From Vicia villosa (Eukaryota; Streptophyta; Magnoliopsida; Fabales; Fabaceae), in contig NC_081184.1 of the NCBI RefSeq assembly GCF_029867415.1, positions 73,032,616 through 73,096,615 on the forward strand: 64,000 bases of DNA, written 5' to 3'. The position numbers and the translations under genes are program-made. Every line of letters starts with the position of its first letter. Within the stretch, counting starts at the first letter, position 1. The notes beneath the pieces are model-generated. The model worked only from the letters and a program-made list of their open reading frames with translations, did no database searches and was not told the DNA's origin. Shown one piece after another: positions 32,856 to 44,122 of the stretch.

Positions 32856-35800
32856 CTAATTAAAATCTTTAGGGAGACTATCTTTTATCTTCGAATATTG
32901 AATCTCCCAGGAAGACATGCGAAGTTCAATCAGGGCCCTTTGTTTCTTCAGTTCGTCAATTTCAGGAACTAGTTTTCGTGCAGCCTCGAAATGTTGGATT
33001 CCTAAACGTGCAACTTCAGTCAATTCCTGCTCACTGGATTGTTGAAGGGTTGCCTTACGAGATTCAGCCTCCTTTATCTTCTCTTCGAGCATTTTTATCT
33101 CTTACTTCCAGGAGTTTATGCTCTTCTCACATTCGTCATATGCTTCCTGGTTCTTCGAATATTTAAGCTTAAGGGCTTCACCCTGTTTGGTTGCATCAAT
33201 AGCAGATTTCCATGAAGAATTATGAGAGGCCATTTTCGCAGTCAGTTGTTCGTCGACATTGTGTTTTCGAAGAATATTGGCCTGGAGTTGTTCGATCAGG
33301 GAACCCAGCAAAACAATCACCTCTGAGACTTCTTTCGAAACTAGGAGTAGATCCACCTTTTTCAGAAGTTGATTCAAGCTGTGACTTTTGATAGGATCCT
33401 TGCTAAGAGTTTCGACGAGGTTGGTTTCGAAGAACTTTTCCTTTATCTTATGAAGAAGGACAGAAGTATCCTCTTTATTACCAGATTCTGGCTGTACAGC
33501 TGGAGAAGTTTCGAGCTCAGAAGGTGAAGTATTATCAATATCCATCATAGCCTTGAGGAAGCTAAGAGGATCGGTTTGTTTAAGCTGCTCCAATTCTGAA
33601 GGAGTAGGCTTTGTTGGGGCAGGAGTCGAAGTAGTTTCAGGAAAAACTATGGTCCCAAAAGTTGTGGTTTCGTGAGGAACTACTGTGGTTAATTTGGAGG
33701 TTTCTTCCATGACATCTTGTTCAGATAAAGTGTCCTCACTACTAGTTGGATGACCATCTGCATTGTTGCTACCTGAACATTGTTGGTCTGCTTTTTCGCT
33801 CTTGTGGGTAGGTGGAGAATCATCAGTTGAATGGCTCCCTTCGACTGCTGTACAAGGAATGATAGTCGCAAGAGGTTGAGCGTCTTCGATCACTGGTGAA
33901 AGCACATGAGATTTACCTGCATGGAATAATTAGAACATGTCATGGTAAGGAAAGTTGCAAGAAATTTCTTCGCTGTAAAAAGAATATGCATTTACCTTGG
34001 AGTTTATCAAGATCAATATTAAGAGTGAAGGATTTGAGGTCGGAAGTGGCTGTGCCAACATCATCCTACAATCATAAGGTAAAACGTTAACTTAATTATT
34101 TTAAGTTAAAAATTTATAAAGATGAGCAGGTTGGGAAATCCAAATACCTTAGTTAGGACGTTATCTGGGCTCGAATTGTGGCTCTCGACAACGAAAGCGT
34201 TACTACAACCTTTCAAAGGTGATTCTTCAGAAGATACCTTGTCACCCGGTGAAGTAAGTTTCGAAGACCCAGATCCCTTTTCTTTTCTTGAAGGAGTAGC
34301 GGCCTTCTGCCTTTTCTTTTGGGCTTGTCTGGTTCGAGGTGGAGATTTGTCATCCTCATCTGAGACAACTACTGGAGAGGTTTTTCGCTTCGAATGTGGT
34401 GGAGGTTTCGAACTCTGAAAATATAAATTGGATAAGGTAAGGATGATTCATGTAACATACAAATGAAAGATAAAGTATGTATATACCGTGGTTTTCTTGT
34501 CAGCAGTGAAAGAGTCACTCTCACTGGGCTTGTTGCTCTACGAAACTTCAGAAGCTTTCTGCGCAGAGAGCTGTTTAATCTTTCTCCTTCGAGCGACAGC
34601 TGTAGTTGGAACTGGAATTAGTATTTCAGCAGAAAAGGAACGTTAGTCAAAGAATTTTGTCTGAACCCAAACCTTCAGGTATTGGAGTCAAAACACGAAC
34701 ATGTTCAAGATCTATATGGAGATGTCCTTTGAAAGTATCCAGGGTATGCTTAGTCGGGACCACTCGTTCAGCGCGTTTTTTAGTACTTTCCTGAAGAATT
34801 TTAAAAGCATTCCCACACACGAACCAGTCTGGGAAAGGAGGGCTTAAAGCCACACCAAAATCAGCGCTTGGCAGTGGAGGGAATTTTGGAGGATTAAGTT
34901 TGAAAGCCACTTCATAACGCAGTTCTGGTCGAACAGACGAGGGCAGTTTCAACTTATCCAATTTAGCAAAAAACTTTTCGCGCATAGTGACTGCAGCTTC
35001 ACGAACGGTCCGACTAAGGTCATCAGGCCTGTAAATGGTTTCAAAGAACTTTTGAAAGGCTTGTATTTCTTTAATATGAGTCGAAGTACCTTTTTGAAAT
35101 TTTTCCTGCACATCAGCAAAAGCTTCAGTTAGTTCGCGAGTAAGGCTCTCAGCGTCAAAGATTTGCATGGTGTAATAGTCCGTCCACCATTGTTGAAAAT
35201 TTGGAGTAGAGTAAAATACAGGATTGAAAGGGATAGGCGGAAGATTGGTCACATCAGCATATCTAGCAATTTTTTACTCACATTCTTCTTCAGTCAGATA
35301 TAAAGTGTGCAAACACATGTGGTTCCTTTTCTCGTATAGACACTTGGGTTTTATTTGAACCAATCCAAATTGCCTTGATACCAGATTTGGTTGGTACCAA
35401 AGGAGAACATATTGGCTTTTGGAGGGGCGAAGACGGTGATAGAATAACCTTGGGGTAAGGAAAGCTCCCCAAATAGTCATAGATTCAGTCTCTTGATCTT
35501 GAGATGTTGGTGGAAACTTTCGAGTGAACCATTCGGGACCCACTGTCCTGTTTACGAACGGAGCCATCGAAGGGCTGAATTGATGACACCGAGCAAACAT
35601 CATGACATATGCTAGAAAATGCTCGCGAAGTTTACCAGTCTCTTCTTTTGGAGTTAGCGAAGCCAACCTGGTTCCTTCTACAATTCGATTTTTAATATTT
35701 GGATCTTCTTCGTTCACAACACCTCGAAATGGGAGTTGAGACTCGAAAGTAGCATTGAGCATAGTTGTAGCAGCCAGAAGGGGCCAGCGAAAAGCAAAGA

Positions 35801-36760
35801 ACCTGTTTTATAATTCTTTACAAGGTCTGTTGCTTCACCTAGGTTCTCGTAGAGAAACCCTAGAATTAACTGGCTCAGGTTTAGTTTTGTTCCAGCATGG
35901 AGTTGATTAGCCATACAGAGATATCTTTTTGCTACTTGTATGGACCTAGAACAGAAGACGCACCTCGAAAGCCATAAGGCTAAGAAAGCAATGTGCTCTT
36001 CGTCTGAGACTACCTCATTATTTTCGTCATGATACTGTTGAATGAATGCAGTATAAGTAACAGTTGCTTCATTGAAGTTAATAGTATCAGTGTCCATGAC
36101 GTTGGGGTCGAAGGGTTCTCCAGTTGGTCGAAGCCCCGTAATGGCAGCTATGTCGAAAAGCGTGGGGGTGACCATTCCACATGGAAGATGGAAAGTGTTG
36201 TGGGAAGCATCCCAAAAATAAACTGACGCAACTAACATGGTTTGGTTGTATTCTAAACCAGTCTTGGACAGTTGGATTAAATCATAAATGCCCAGTTCTT
36301 TCCAGAAAGCAGCCTTATGTTTCTCTACTCTTGCCAACCAGGCATAGTATAGTTCAGGGTCTTTTGCTAAGGGAATTGACCTAAAAACTTTCACAAAATT
36401 GGTTACATAGTCTAACCTAATTTTCTCTAGGGCTGAAGGGTTTTCGGTCGAAGATTTTTCCGTATCATCAGGCTTTGCTGAAATAGGACGACCATCTTCA
36501 TCTATTTTGTTCTTACTAACTAACGGCCTAGTTTTATAATAAGCAGGAAAGAATTTATTCAGAGAAGGGTTAGTTTCTCATGGTAACGGACCCATGAAAG
36601 CATGAGTTTTCCCAGAAAGTTCAAAAGGAATGATTACCTGAGAAGCGTAAATGGCGCGCACTTCCGCAGAATTTGGGTTTGGTACGCACTCTTGATCCCC
36701 CATCTGTGTAGATTGTTGAAGTTTCAGAGCTGGTTGAAGAACATTTGAGGAAGACGCCAT
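32856..36760 (-). pseudogene. T1 antisense gene 1: plant mobile domain (PMD) protein with four introns
   Basis: Exon 1 (36760-34673) encodes the PMD: FHLPCGMVTPTLFDIAAITG at about 36170-36200, FLALWLSRCVFCS, and NFQQWWTDYYTM near 35200. Exons 2-5 are 34611-34487, 34414-34148, 34065-33996 and 33916-32856. The introns are 61, 72, 82 and 79 bp, all GT-AG, with phases 1, 0, 0, 1 that keep the frame. Exon 3 encodes a basic, nuclear-signal-like stretch (RTRQAQKKRQK). Exon 5 ends in heptad-rich sequence (MLEEKIKEAESRKATLQQ), a likely coiled coil. Defects in this copy: TGA 36578-36580, a frame break near 35765, TAA 35274-35276, TAG 34538-34540, TAA 33102-33104. PMD proteins include plant MAIN/MAIL1 and many TE-borne relatives. 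The antisense position shields introns from removal during retrotransposition. Confidence 0.82.
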
Positions 36761-36869
36761 GAGTAAGTTTGATTTTTTGGAATGGGTTTTGAATATAATC
36801 AGGAGTGTTCTTTTCTGTGGAGAAATAAGGAAATAAGAGGTGAAAGTTATGTGAAGGTTAAAGTTTCGG

Positions 36870-36877
36870 TATTTAAA
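36870..36877 (-). promoter_or_regulatory. TATA-like box of antisense gene 1
   Basis: On the minus strand CCTTTAAATACC, about 110 bp upstream of the ATG at 36760. Suggestive only. Confidence 0.4.
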
Positions 36878-36973
36878 GGTCTAACGGAAACCCTTTCAAA
36901 TCTTTTGGGTAAAAGCCAAGAGACACGCGGCAGGCGTTGATTTCATCCAACGGCGGTCGAATAGTTATTAGCT

Positions 36974-36996
36974 TTACTCCTAGTATATAGGAGTAA
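36974..36996. promoter_or_regulatory. Inverted repeat upstream of antisense gene 1
   Basis: TTACTCCTA and TAGGAGTAA are perfect 9-bp arms around a GTATA centre, about 100 bp upstream of the TATA-like box. It could bind a dimeric factor or be chance. Confidence 0.35.
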
Positions 36997-37179
36997 TGAT
37001 CAGAAAGTAAGACCAGAACGTGGGAATGTAAGTTATGAGTAGACATCTTTGAAAATGACAAGACGTTTTGGAAATAGGGTCATCAATGATTATGATGTCA
37101 GTCAATGATCTTGGAACTCTAAAAACGAAATCTTATTACAGCAAGAAACGCCTATTTCTCTTGTTTTTCGAAACAGGCA

Positions 37180-37195
37180 TTTATTGGGGGCAATT
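37180..37195 (+). other. T1 polypurine-type tract before the 3' LTR
   Basis: TTATTGGGGGCAATT immediately precedes the LTR start. The G run is the likely plus-strand primer, though it is short and followed by CAATT. Confidence 0.45.
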
Positions 37196-38143
37196 TGTTA
37201 GCTGAAGATTTCGTTTAGGAAGAAATGTCCTTCGAAGGTCTGAAATTTGAAGGAGGTGGTTATTGATGACCATCTTTGAAGATAAAATGGCTCCTGATGG
37301 CCATGTTTCGAGAATGAAGAATTTTAAGTCATAACGAAGATAGTGAATGCTGAAACTAGTAGGAGTGTATATCTTCGAGACTTAGACAAATTTTACGAAA
37401 TATGTTAAGTACTGATGCTTAGTGTATTTCCGTGGTATTTTAATGTTAAGTTATATTGCCACGCATCGAAGGAGGATTCAGGCGGGAAGATTTGAAATTC
37501 GAAGAAGTTTGCATAACTGTCCAGAGACAGATGGCTTTCCGGGGATTCTCATGAGAAACGTGGCATTAAATTAGCGTAGGACCGTTAAGGTCGAAACTAG
37601 TATAAATAAGGGTTCTAATGTTAGGAATCAGTGTGTTCATTTTGAACAAATCACTCACATATTACTCAAGTATCAAGCGTTAAGAGAAAGAGTTCGCTGA
37701 GAAATGTACGTATGACACCACCACCATTTTAATACATGTGTATTTTCCTTTATTTTCAAGTATCTTTCGATATTATTGCATTTCGTTTACTTCCTGCCAT
37801 TTACATTCCTGCACTCTTTATTTTCATGTTATTTATCTTTGAAGTATTTAACATTTTTGCATTTTAAAATTCTTGCACTTTTACAGTTTTTATCTTATGT
37901 TTTATCTTAACTTACCTTTCGCTGAAGTTATATTTACGTGTATAACCAAGTGACTACTAACCTTTATTGTTTCGATTGAGTAATTCTTATTTTCAAGGCA
38001 AAATCATAAACATGGTTCGAATCATCATGAATAACAATCTTTTTGACTATGTCCTAGGGTCAATCTAGTCGATCCTGCGAGTAACCAAATCATATTTATT
38101 ATAATTTGGAAGACTAGCGGTTGTTTACCGGAAATCACCATAA
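37196..38143 (+). repeat. T1 3' LTR
   Basis: Matches the 5' LTR with about a dozen differences. The end reads CACCATAAAAA where the 5' LTR has CACCGTAAACA, and T2 LTR sequence begins at 38147, so the terminus is damaged. Confidence 0.9.
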
Positions 38144-38146
38144 AAA

Positions 38147-39576
38147 GGTTTATAGAACTTTGGTTCAATTTATGTTGTGAATGATGATTGGTGTTGGATA
38201 ATGATGTTAAACATGATTAGAAGTATGTGTAAATGTGCAAATTATGTTGTATGTGTGGTTTATTTTCTGAAATTCGTACTGGTATGATTTTGAGGGCATT
38301 TGGGATGTATAGAATGCTGTTTTCTGCAGGTTGGAGTTTCTGAAATCGCCGGTTCGCGCCGCGTGCACAGGGTTGGCGCCGCGAACAGGTGGGCAGAATG
38401 CCAGGACGTTGTGATACGCACAGGTCGCGCCGCGTACCTGTGTTGGCGCCGCGAAGGCGTAATTTTTTCTCGTTTCGCGTCGCGTACAGGTGTTTGCGCC
38501 GCGAATAGCTTGGCAGAGAGCCAAGGATTTTTGGAACTCTCAGTTCGCGCCACGAACCAAGTTGGCGCCGCGTGCTGTTGCTGTTTGGGACTTTTTAAAA
38601 GTTTAACGATGTATAACTTTTTAACTGTTAGTCCGTTTGATGTGCCGTTTCGAGCACAGTGAAGCTAATTAAGCGATTTACGCAATAAAATAGTGTTTGG
38701 AGTTGTGACTCGAATTTAATTTAAACACTTGATTTAATTGGTTGTGGTGGTTTATATTGTTATTGCACCGGTTGATGATTATGATTGTTCAGTTGTTTGG
38801 TATTGATGATTAGCATGCGGTATGTGATGCATGCATTTCATAATCATATTGTGGGTTGTATCCCTTATGATGGTAGGACAGCAGTAGCTAATTCCCATTG
38901 TGTGGAATTGGTGAGAGAAGTAGCCGAATCTTTATGGTGGTGGATCGGTGAGATGGGTTATCCCATGTTTGGTACCACATGCATTTAGTTGCATTGCATT
39001 AGGTTGTTGTGTATAATTGTAACATGAATGGAAGTTGTCCAATGTTATGATTTGTGTGTATTTTGGTATGAATGACTGTAATTGACGAATGTTGCTATAT
39101 TATCTGGATATAATTGAGTTGGGTGAATAATGTATGGATGAAGTTGTATTGTTTATATTCCTATAACATTTGTTAATGCGAATGAAACTCACCCTTACTG
39201 TTGTTATTTTTCAGATTGAGGAGTAGCTTGTGTACTTGGTGAGGATTAGCTCGTCAAGTAGTTCGTTAGAGTCAGTTGGGTCTGTGTCATGCTCTGGTCG
39301 TGGAACACCGGGAATGTTATTTTAGAATTGGCTGATAAACTTCTGTTTTGTTTATGGTTTATGGTTGAATTATGAGTCTTCGACTCCAGATGTTTGATTA
39401 TTCAATTGTTAAGAATATTCCGCTGTGTTAACATGCTACTTGAATAATTTTTGGTTTATCGTTCCTTTATGGCATGACATGAATATTTGTTTATTTTGTT
39501 GGCGTTGTAATACCCTTCTTCATGTTTTACTCTGATTTTAATGTTAATTTTCCGCTGGGTTTAGAAGGGTGTTACA
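38147..39576 (+). repeat. T2 5' LTR, 5'-truncated
   Basis: Corresponds to 44530-45959. It ends GGGTGTTACA and is followed by ATAG and the PBS. The lost 407 bp include the TGTAACACCCC start. Confidence 0.93.
38344..38580 (+). repeat. GCGCCGCG-rich sub-repeats in the T2 5' LTR
   Basis: Eight GCGCCGCG-type words (TTCGCGCCGCGT and TTGGCGCCGCGAA alternating) form four spaced pairs in otherwise AT-rich sequence, a small CpG-dense island. The same array is in the 3' LTR at 44727-44965, where some CpGs differ by C-to-T or G-to-A changes. Confidence 0.8.
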
Positions 39577-39580
39577 ATAG

Positions 39581-39592
39581 TGGTATCAGAGC
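39581..39592 (+). other. T2 primer binding site
   Basis: TGGTATCAGAGC, perfect complement of the initiator Met tRNA 3' end, four bases after the 5' LTR. Confidence 0.95.
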
Positions 39593-39712
39593 ATAGTTGG
39601 TCGTTTGAGTCAGAGTCTTAGTGTCGGTTAATCCTTCGTATACGATTAGTGTAAAGTTGACACTGTCGATACTTCTTGTTCTAATGAATATTGTCTGATA
39701 TTAAGCAGAACA

Positions 39713-42700
39713 ATGGCCGGAAGAGGAGGAAGAAATGACGACGCGATTGCTGAGGCTCTGGGCATGATTGTTGGTGTATTAGGAGGGAATGCCAATGGAG
39801 CTGGTATTGGCGCTGACAAGCAGCTGGATAGTTTTCATAGGAACAATCCTCCGTTGTTCAAAGGCACGCACGACCCCGAAGGCGCTCAGAGGTAGCTGAA
39901 GGAAATTGAAAGGATATTCAGAGTGATCGATTGTGCTGAAAATCTGAAGGTGAGGTATGGGACTCACATGCTGTCTGAAGAAGCTGATGATTGGTGGATG
40001 GCTAGTAGAGATGAACTGGAATCTGCAGGTGTAGCGATCACTTGGGCTGTATTCAGGCGAGAATTCCTGAGGAGGTACTTTCCTGAGGATGTTCGGGGCA
40101 GGAAAGAAGTTGAGTTTTTGTAGCTGACACAAGGTAACATGACGGTACCGGAATATGCTTCAAAGTTTGTTGAGCTGGCCAAGTACTATGTCCACTATAA
40201 CAATGATGAAGCGAGCGAATTTTCGAAATGTGTTAAGTTCGAGAATGGTCTCCGTGATGAAATTAAGCAGAGAATCAGGTACCAAAGGATTCGTCGGTTT
40301 ACAGATTTAGTGGATTGTAGTAGGATCTATGAAGAGGATAACCTCAAGCTGAAGTCATCTCACTCTCGCGAGTTAGTCGACAAGAAAGGGAAGAAGCCTA
40401 TGGACCGTGGTAAACCATATGGTAGAGGTAATTATAAAGCTGGGAGTTGGAAGAAGCCTAGTGGGGGAGACTCTAGTGCTCCTGTTAAGTGCTTTAAGTG
40501 TGGGGAACCTGGACATCATGTTCACGAGTGCAAAAGCGAAGAGAAGAAGTGCTACAGGTGTGGTAAAGCAGGCCACATTGCTGTTGACTGCAAGGGAAGG
40601 ACTGTGACTTGTTATAACTGTGGTGAAGAAGGTCATATTAGTCCACAGTGTCCTAAGCCAAAGAAGAATCAAGCTGGGGGTAAAGTTTTCGCTTTATCAG
40701 GTTCAGAGACTACTCCAGAGGATCGATTGATTAAAGGTACGTGTTTTATCCATGGCACTCCTTTAATTGCAATAATAGATACTGGAGCAACTCACTCGTT
40801 TATTTCGTTGGATTGTGCTAAAAGTCTGAACTTGGATATATCTGATATTCATGGAAGTATGATCATTGACACTCCTGCGTCGGGTTCAGTGACTACTTCG
40901 TTTTCCTGTTTGAATTGTCCAATTGATATTTTTGGTAGAGAGTTCGGAATGGACTTAGTGTGCCTTCCGTTGGAACAAATTGATGTCATCCTAGGTATGA
41001 ATTGGTTGCAATTTAATCAGATTCATATCAACTGTTTCACGGAGACGGTTATTTTTTCGGAAGATGTCAGTGTTGAGTGTTTAGCAATGACTGCTAGACA
41101 AGTGGATGAAGCAATGAAGGACGGGGCTGCCGTGTTTATGTTGATTGCATCCATGGAAGTGAAGAAGAAAGTGGTGAGTAGTGACTTACCGGTAGTATGT
41201 GAATTTCTAGAAGTCTTTCCAGAAGATGTAAGAGAGTTACCGCCAGAGAGGGAGGTAGAATTTGCTATTGAGTTAGTTCCTGGAACTAGTCCGGTGTCGA
41301 TGGCGCCGTATCGTATGTCGGCATCTGAACTAGCAGAGTTGAAGAGTCAGCTAGAAGATTTACTGGAAAAGGAATTCATTCGTCCTAGTGTGTCGCCGTG
41401 GGGTGCGCCGGTGTTGTTGGTAAAGAAGAAAGAAGGTTCTATGAGATTGTGTGTGGATTATAGACAGCTGAATAAAGTTACTATCAAGAATCGGTATCCA
41501 TTACCGAGGATTGATGATTTGATGGATCAATTGGTTGGTGCGAGTGTGTTCAGCAAAATTGACTTGAGGTCGGGATATCATTAGATTCGGGTGAAGACGG
41601 ACGATATTCAGAAAACGGCATTTAGAACAAGGTATGGCCATTACGAGTATACAGTGATGCCATTTGGAGTAACTAATGCACCGGGAGTTTTCATGGAGTA
41701 TATGAATAGGATCTTCCATCCTTACCTGGATCAGTTTGTGGTGGTATTTATCGATGATATTCTAATATATTCTAAGAGTGAAGAAGAACATACAGAGCAT
41801 CTAAGGGTGGTATTAGAACTACTGAAGGAAAAGAAACTTTATGCGAAACTGTCAAAGTGTGAGTTCTGCCTAAGTGAAGTAAGCTTTCTTGGGCATGTAA
41901 TTTCTAAAGATGGTATTTCCGTTGACCCAACGAAAGTAGAAGCAGTGTCTCAATGGGAAGCTCCGAAGTCAGTTTCCGAAATCCGTAGTTTCCTTGGTCT
42001 TGCGGGTTACTATAGAAAGTTCATTGAAGGTTTTTCAAAGCTAGCGTTGCCGTTAACTAAGTTGACTAGGAAGGGTCAAGCATTCGTCTGGGATTCAAAA
42101 TGTGAAGAAGGATTCCAAGAGTTGAAGAAGAGGTTGACTAGTGCGCCGATCTTGATTTTGCCGAATCCGGCGGAATCTTTTGTTGTATATTGTGATGCTT
42201 TGTTGTTGGGATTAGGAGGTGTACTAATGCAGAATCAACAGGTAGTCGCTTATGCGTCGAGACAACTCAAAGTGCATGAGAGAAACTATCTGACTCATGA
42301 CTTAGAGTTGGCAGCAGTGGTATTTGTGTTGAAATTGTGGAGACATTATCTGTATGGTTCGAGGTTTGAAGTGTTTAGTGATCACAAGAGTCTGAAGTAT
42401 CTCTTTGATAAAAAAGAGCTGAATATGAGGCAAAGAAGGTGGTTAGAGTTCCTTAAGGATTATGATTTTGAGCTGAATTACCATCCGGGTAAAGTAAACG
42501 TGGTTGCCGATGCTTTGAGTAGGAAGTCCTTGCATATGTCTATGCAGATGGTAAGAGAATTGGATTTAATTGAACAATTCAGAGATTTGAGTTTAGTATG
42601 CGAAGACACTCCTGTCAGTGTTAAGTTGGGAATGCTGAAGCTGACTACTGGTATTCTGGAAGAGATTCGAGAGGGTCAGAAAGCTGATGTAGAGTTGGTG

Positions 42701-44080
42701 GATAAGTTGACTCTGATTAACCAAGGCAAGGGAGGTGAATTCAGAATCGACGAGAATGGTATTATAAGGTTTGGTAATCGTGTTTGTGTTCCTAATGTTT
42801 CTGAATTGAGGAAGAGTATTCTCGAAGAAGGACATCATAGTGGATTGAGTATTCATCCTGATGCTACCAAGATGTATCATGATTTAAAGAAGCTGTTTTG
42901 GTGGCCTGGAATGAAAAAGGAAATAGCTGAATTTGTCTATGCCTGTTTGACTTGTCAGAAGTCGAAGATTGAGCATCAGAAACCATATGGAGCTATGCAA
43001 CCGTTATTTATTCCAGAATGGAAGTGGGATAGTATATCTATGGATTTTGTTTCCGGTTTGCCGAAGACGGTGAAGAACTATGAAGCCATTTGGGTTATTG
43101 TGGATAGGTTGACAAAGTCTGCTCATTTTATACTAATGAGGATGGATTACCCGATGGAGAAGCTTGCTCAATTGTACATTGAGAAGATAGTGAGTTTACA
43201 TGGTATTCCTTCGAGTATCGTGTCAGATAGAGATCCAAGGTTTACATCCAAATTTTGGGAAGGTTTGCAGAAGGCTCTGGGTACTAAGCTGAGATTGAGT
43301 TCTGCTTATCATCCGCAGACGGATGGACAGACAGAAAGAACTATTCAATCGCTAGAAGATTTGTTGCGTGCTTGTGTGTTAGAAAAAGGTGGTACTTGGG
43401 ATAGTTATCTACCCTTGATCGAATTTACCTACAATAATAGTTTTCACTCGAGTATTGGTATGGCTCCGTTTGAAGCTTTGTATGGTCGGAGGTGTGGGAC
43501 GCCTTTATGTTGGTACGAATCAGGCGAAAGTGCGGTGATTGGACCAGAGATTGTTCAAGAAACGACGGAAAAGATTAAGATGATTCAGGAGAAGATGAAG
43601 GCCTCTCAAAGTCGTCAGAAGAGTTATCATGACAAGAGACGGAGAACACTTGAGTTTCAAGAAGGGGATCACGTGTTTATGAGAGTTACTCCTATGACTG
43701 GTATCGGACGAGCCCTAAAGTCAAGAAAGTTGACTCCGCGTTTTATTGGTCCGTTTCAGATTTCAGAAAGAGTAGGAGATGTGGCGTATCGCATTGCGTT
43801 GCCAACAACGCTTGCAAATCTGCATGGTGTATTCCATATGTCGCAGTTGAGGAAATACATTGTTGATCCGTCGCATGTGATCCAAGTGGATGATGTACAG
43901 GTAAAGGATAATCTGACAATTGAAGTTTTGCCTATGGGGATTGAAGATCGGAAGGTGAAACAATTGCGTGGCAAGGAGATAGCGTTGGTCAGAGTAGCTT
44001 GGGGAGGACCAGCCGGTGGAAATGTTACATGGGAATAGGAGAGCCAGATGAAGGACTCCTACCCGGAACTCTTTGCCTAA
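39713..44080 (+). pseudogene. T2 gag-pol polyprotein with four in-frame TAG codons
   Basis: One frame runs from ATG 39713 to TAA 44078-44080, broken only by TAG at 39893, 40121, 41582 and 44036. Gag capsid: DDWWMASRDELE, FLRRYFPEDVR. Three zinc knuckles follow: [42 protein letters not shown]. Protease: [58 protein letters not shown]. RNase [15 protein letters not shown]. Integrase: an H/C zinc site ending CLTCQKSK, then [16 protein letters not shown] and GQTERTIQ supplying D, D, E. The C-terminus ([16 protein letters not shown]) is a Tekay-type chromodomain cut by the last TAG. One of the stops lies in RT, so this copy should be inactive without readthrough. Confidence 0.94.
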
Positions 44081-44109
44081 GGTATGTTTTCGAGGACGAA
44101 AACTTTTCT

Positions 44110-44122
44110 AGTGGGGGAGGGT
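44110..44122 (+). other. T2 polypurine tract
   Basis: AGTGGGGGAGGGT directly precedes the 3' LTR start at 44123. Confidence 0.85.

Larger units (their letters stand above)
22513..38143 (+). mobile_element. T1: Tat-lineage Ty3/gypsy LTR retrotransposon with antisense genes (15.6 kb)
   Basis: Order: 5' LTR, PBS, gag, protease, RT, RNase H, second (archaeal-type) RNase H, integrase, two antisense genes, purine-rich tract, 3' LTR. The second RNase H (YFDGSTHREGTGVGILI) between RNase H and integrase marks the Tat lineage. The two LTRs differ at about a dozen positions in about 945 bp (counted by eye), so insertion is fairly recent. Coding parts carry several frame breaks and stops. The flanks (ATGAT on the left, AAGGT on the right) do not form a target duplication, and the last bases of the 3' LTR are altered, indicating a rearrangement at the right end. 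Confidence 0.92.

Noticed and set aside
39713..44080. The four TAG codons as programmed readthrough or recoding
   Set aside because: No readthrough context was seen and one stop disrupts RT between essential motifs; decay is the simpler reading, so it is listed only as a mild oddity.
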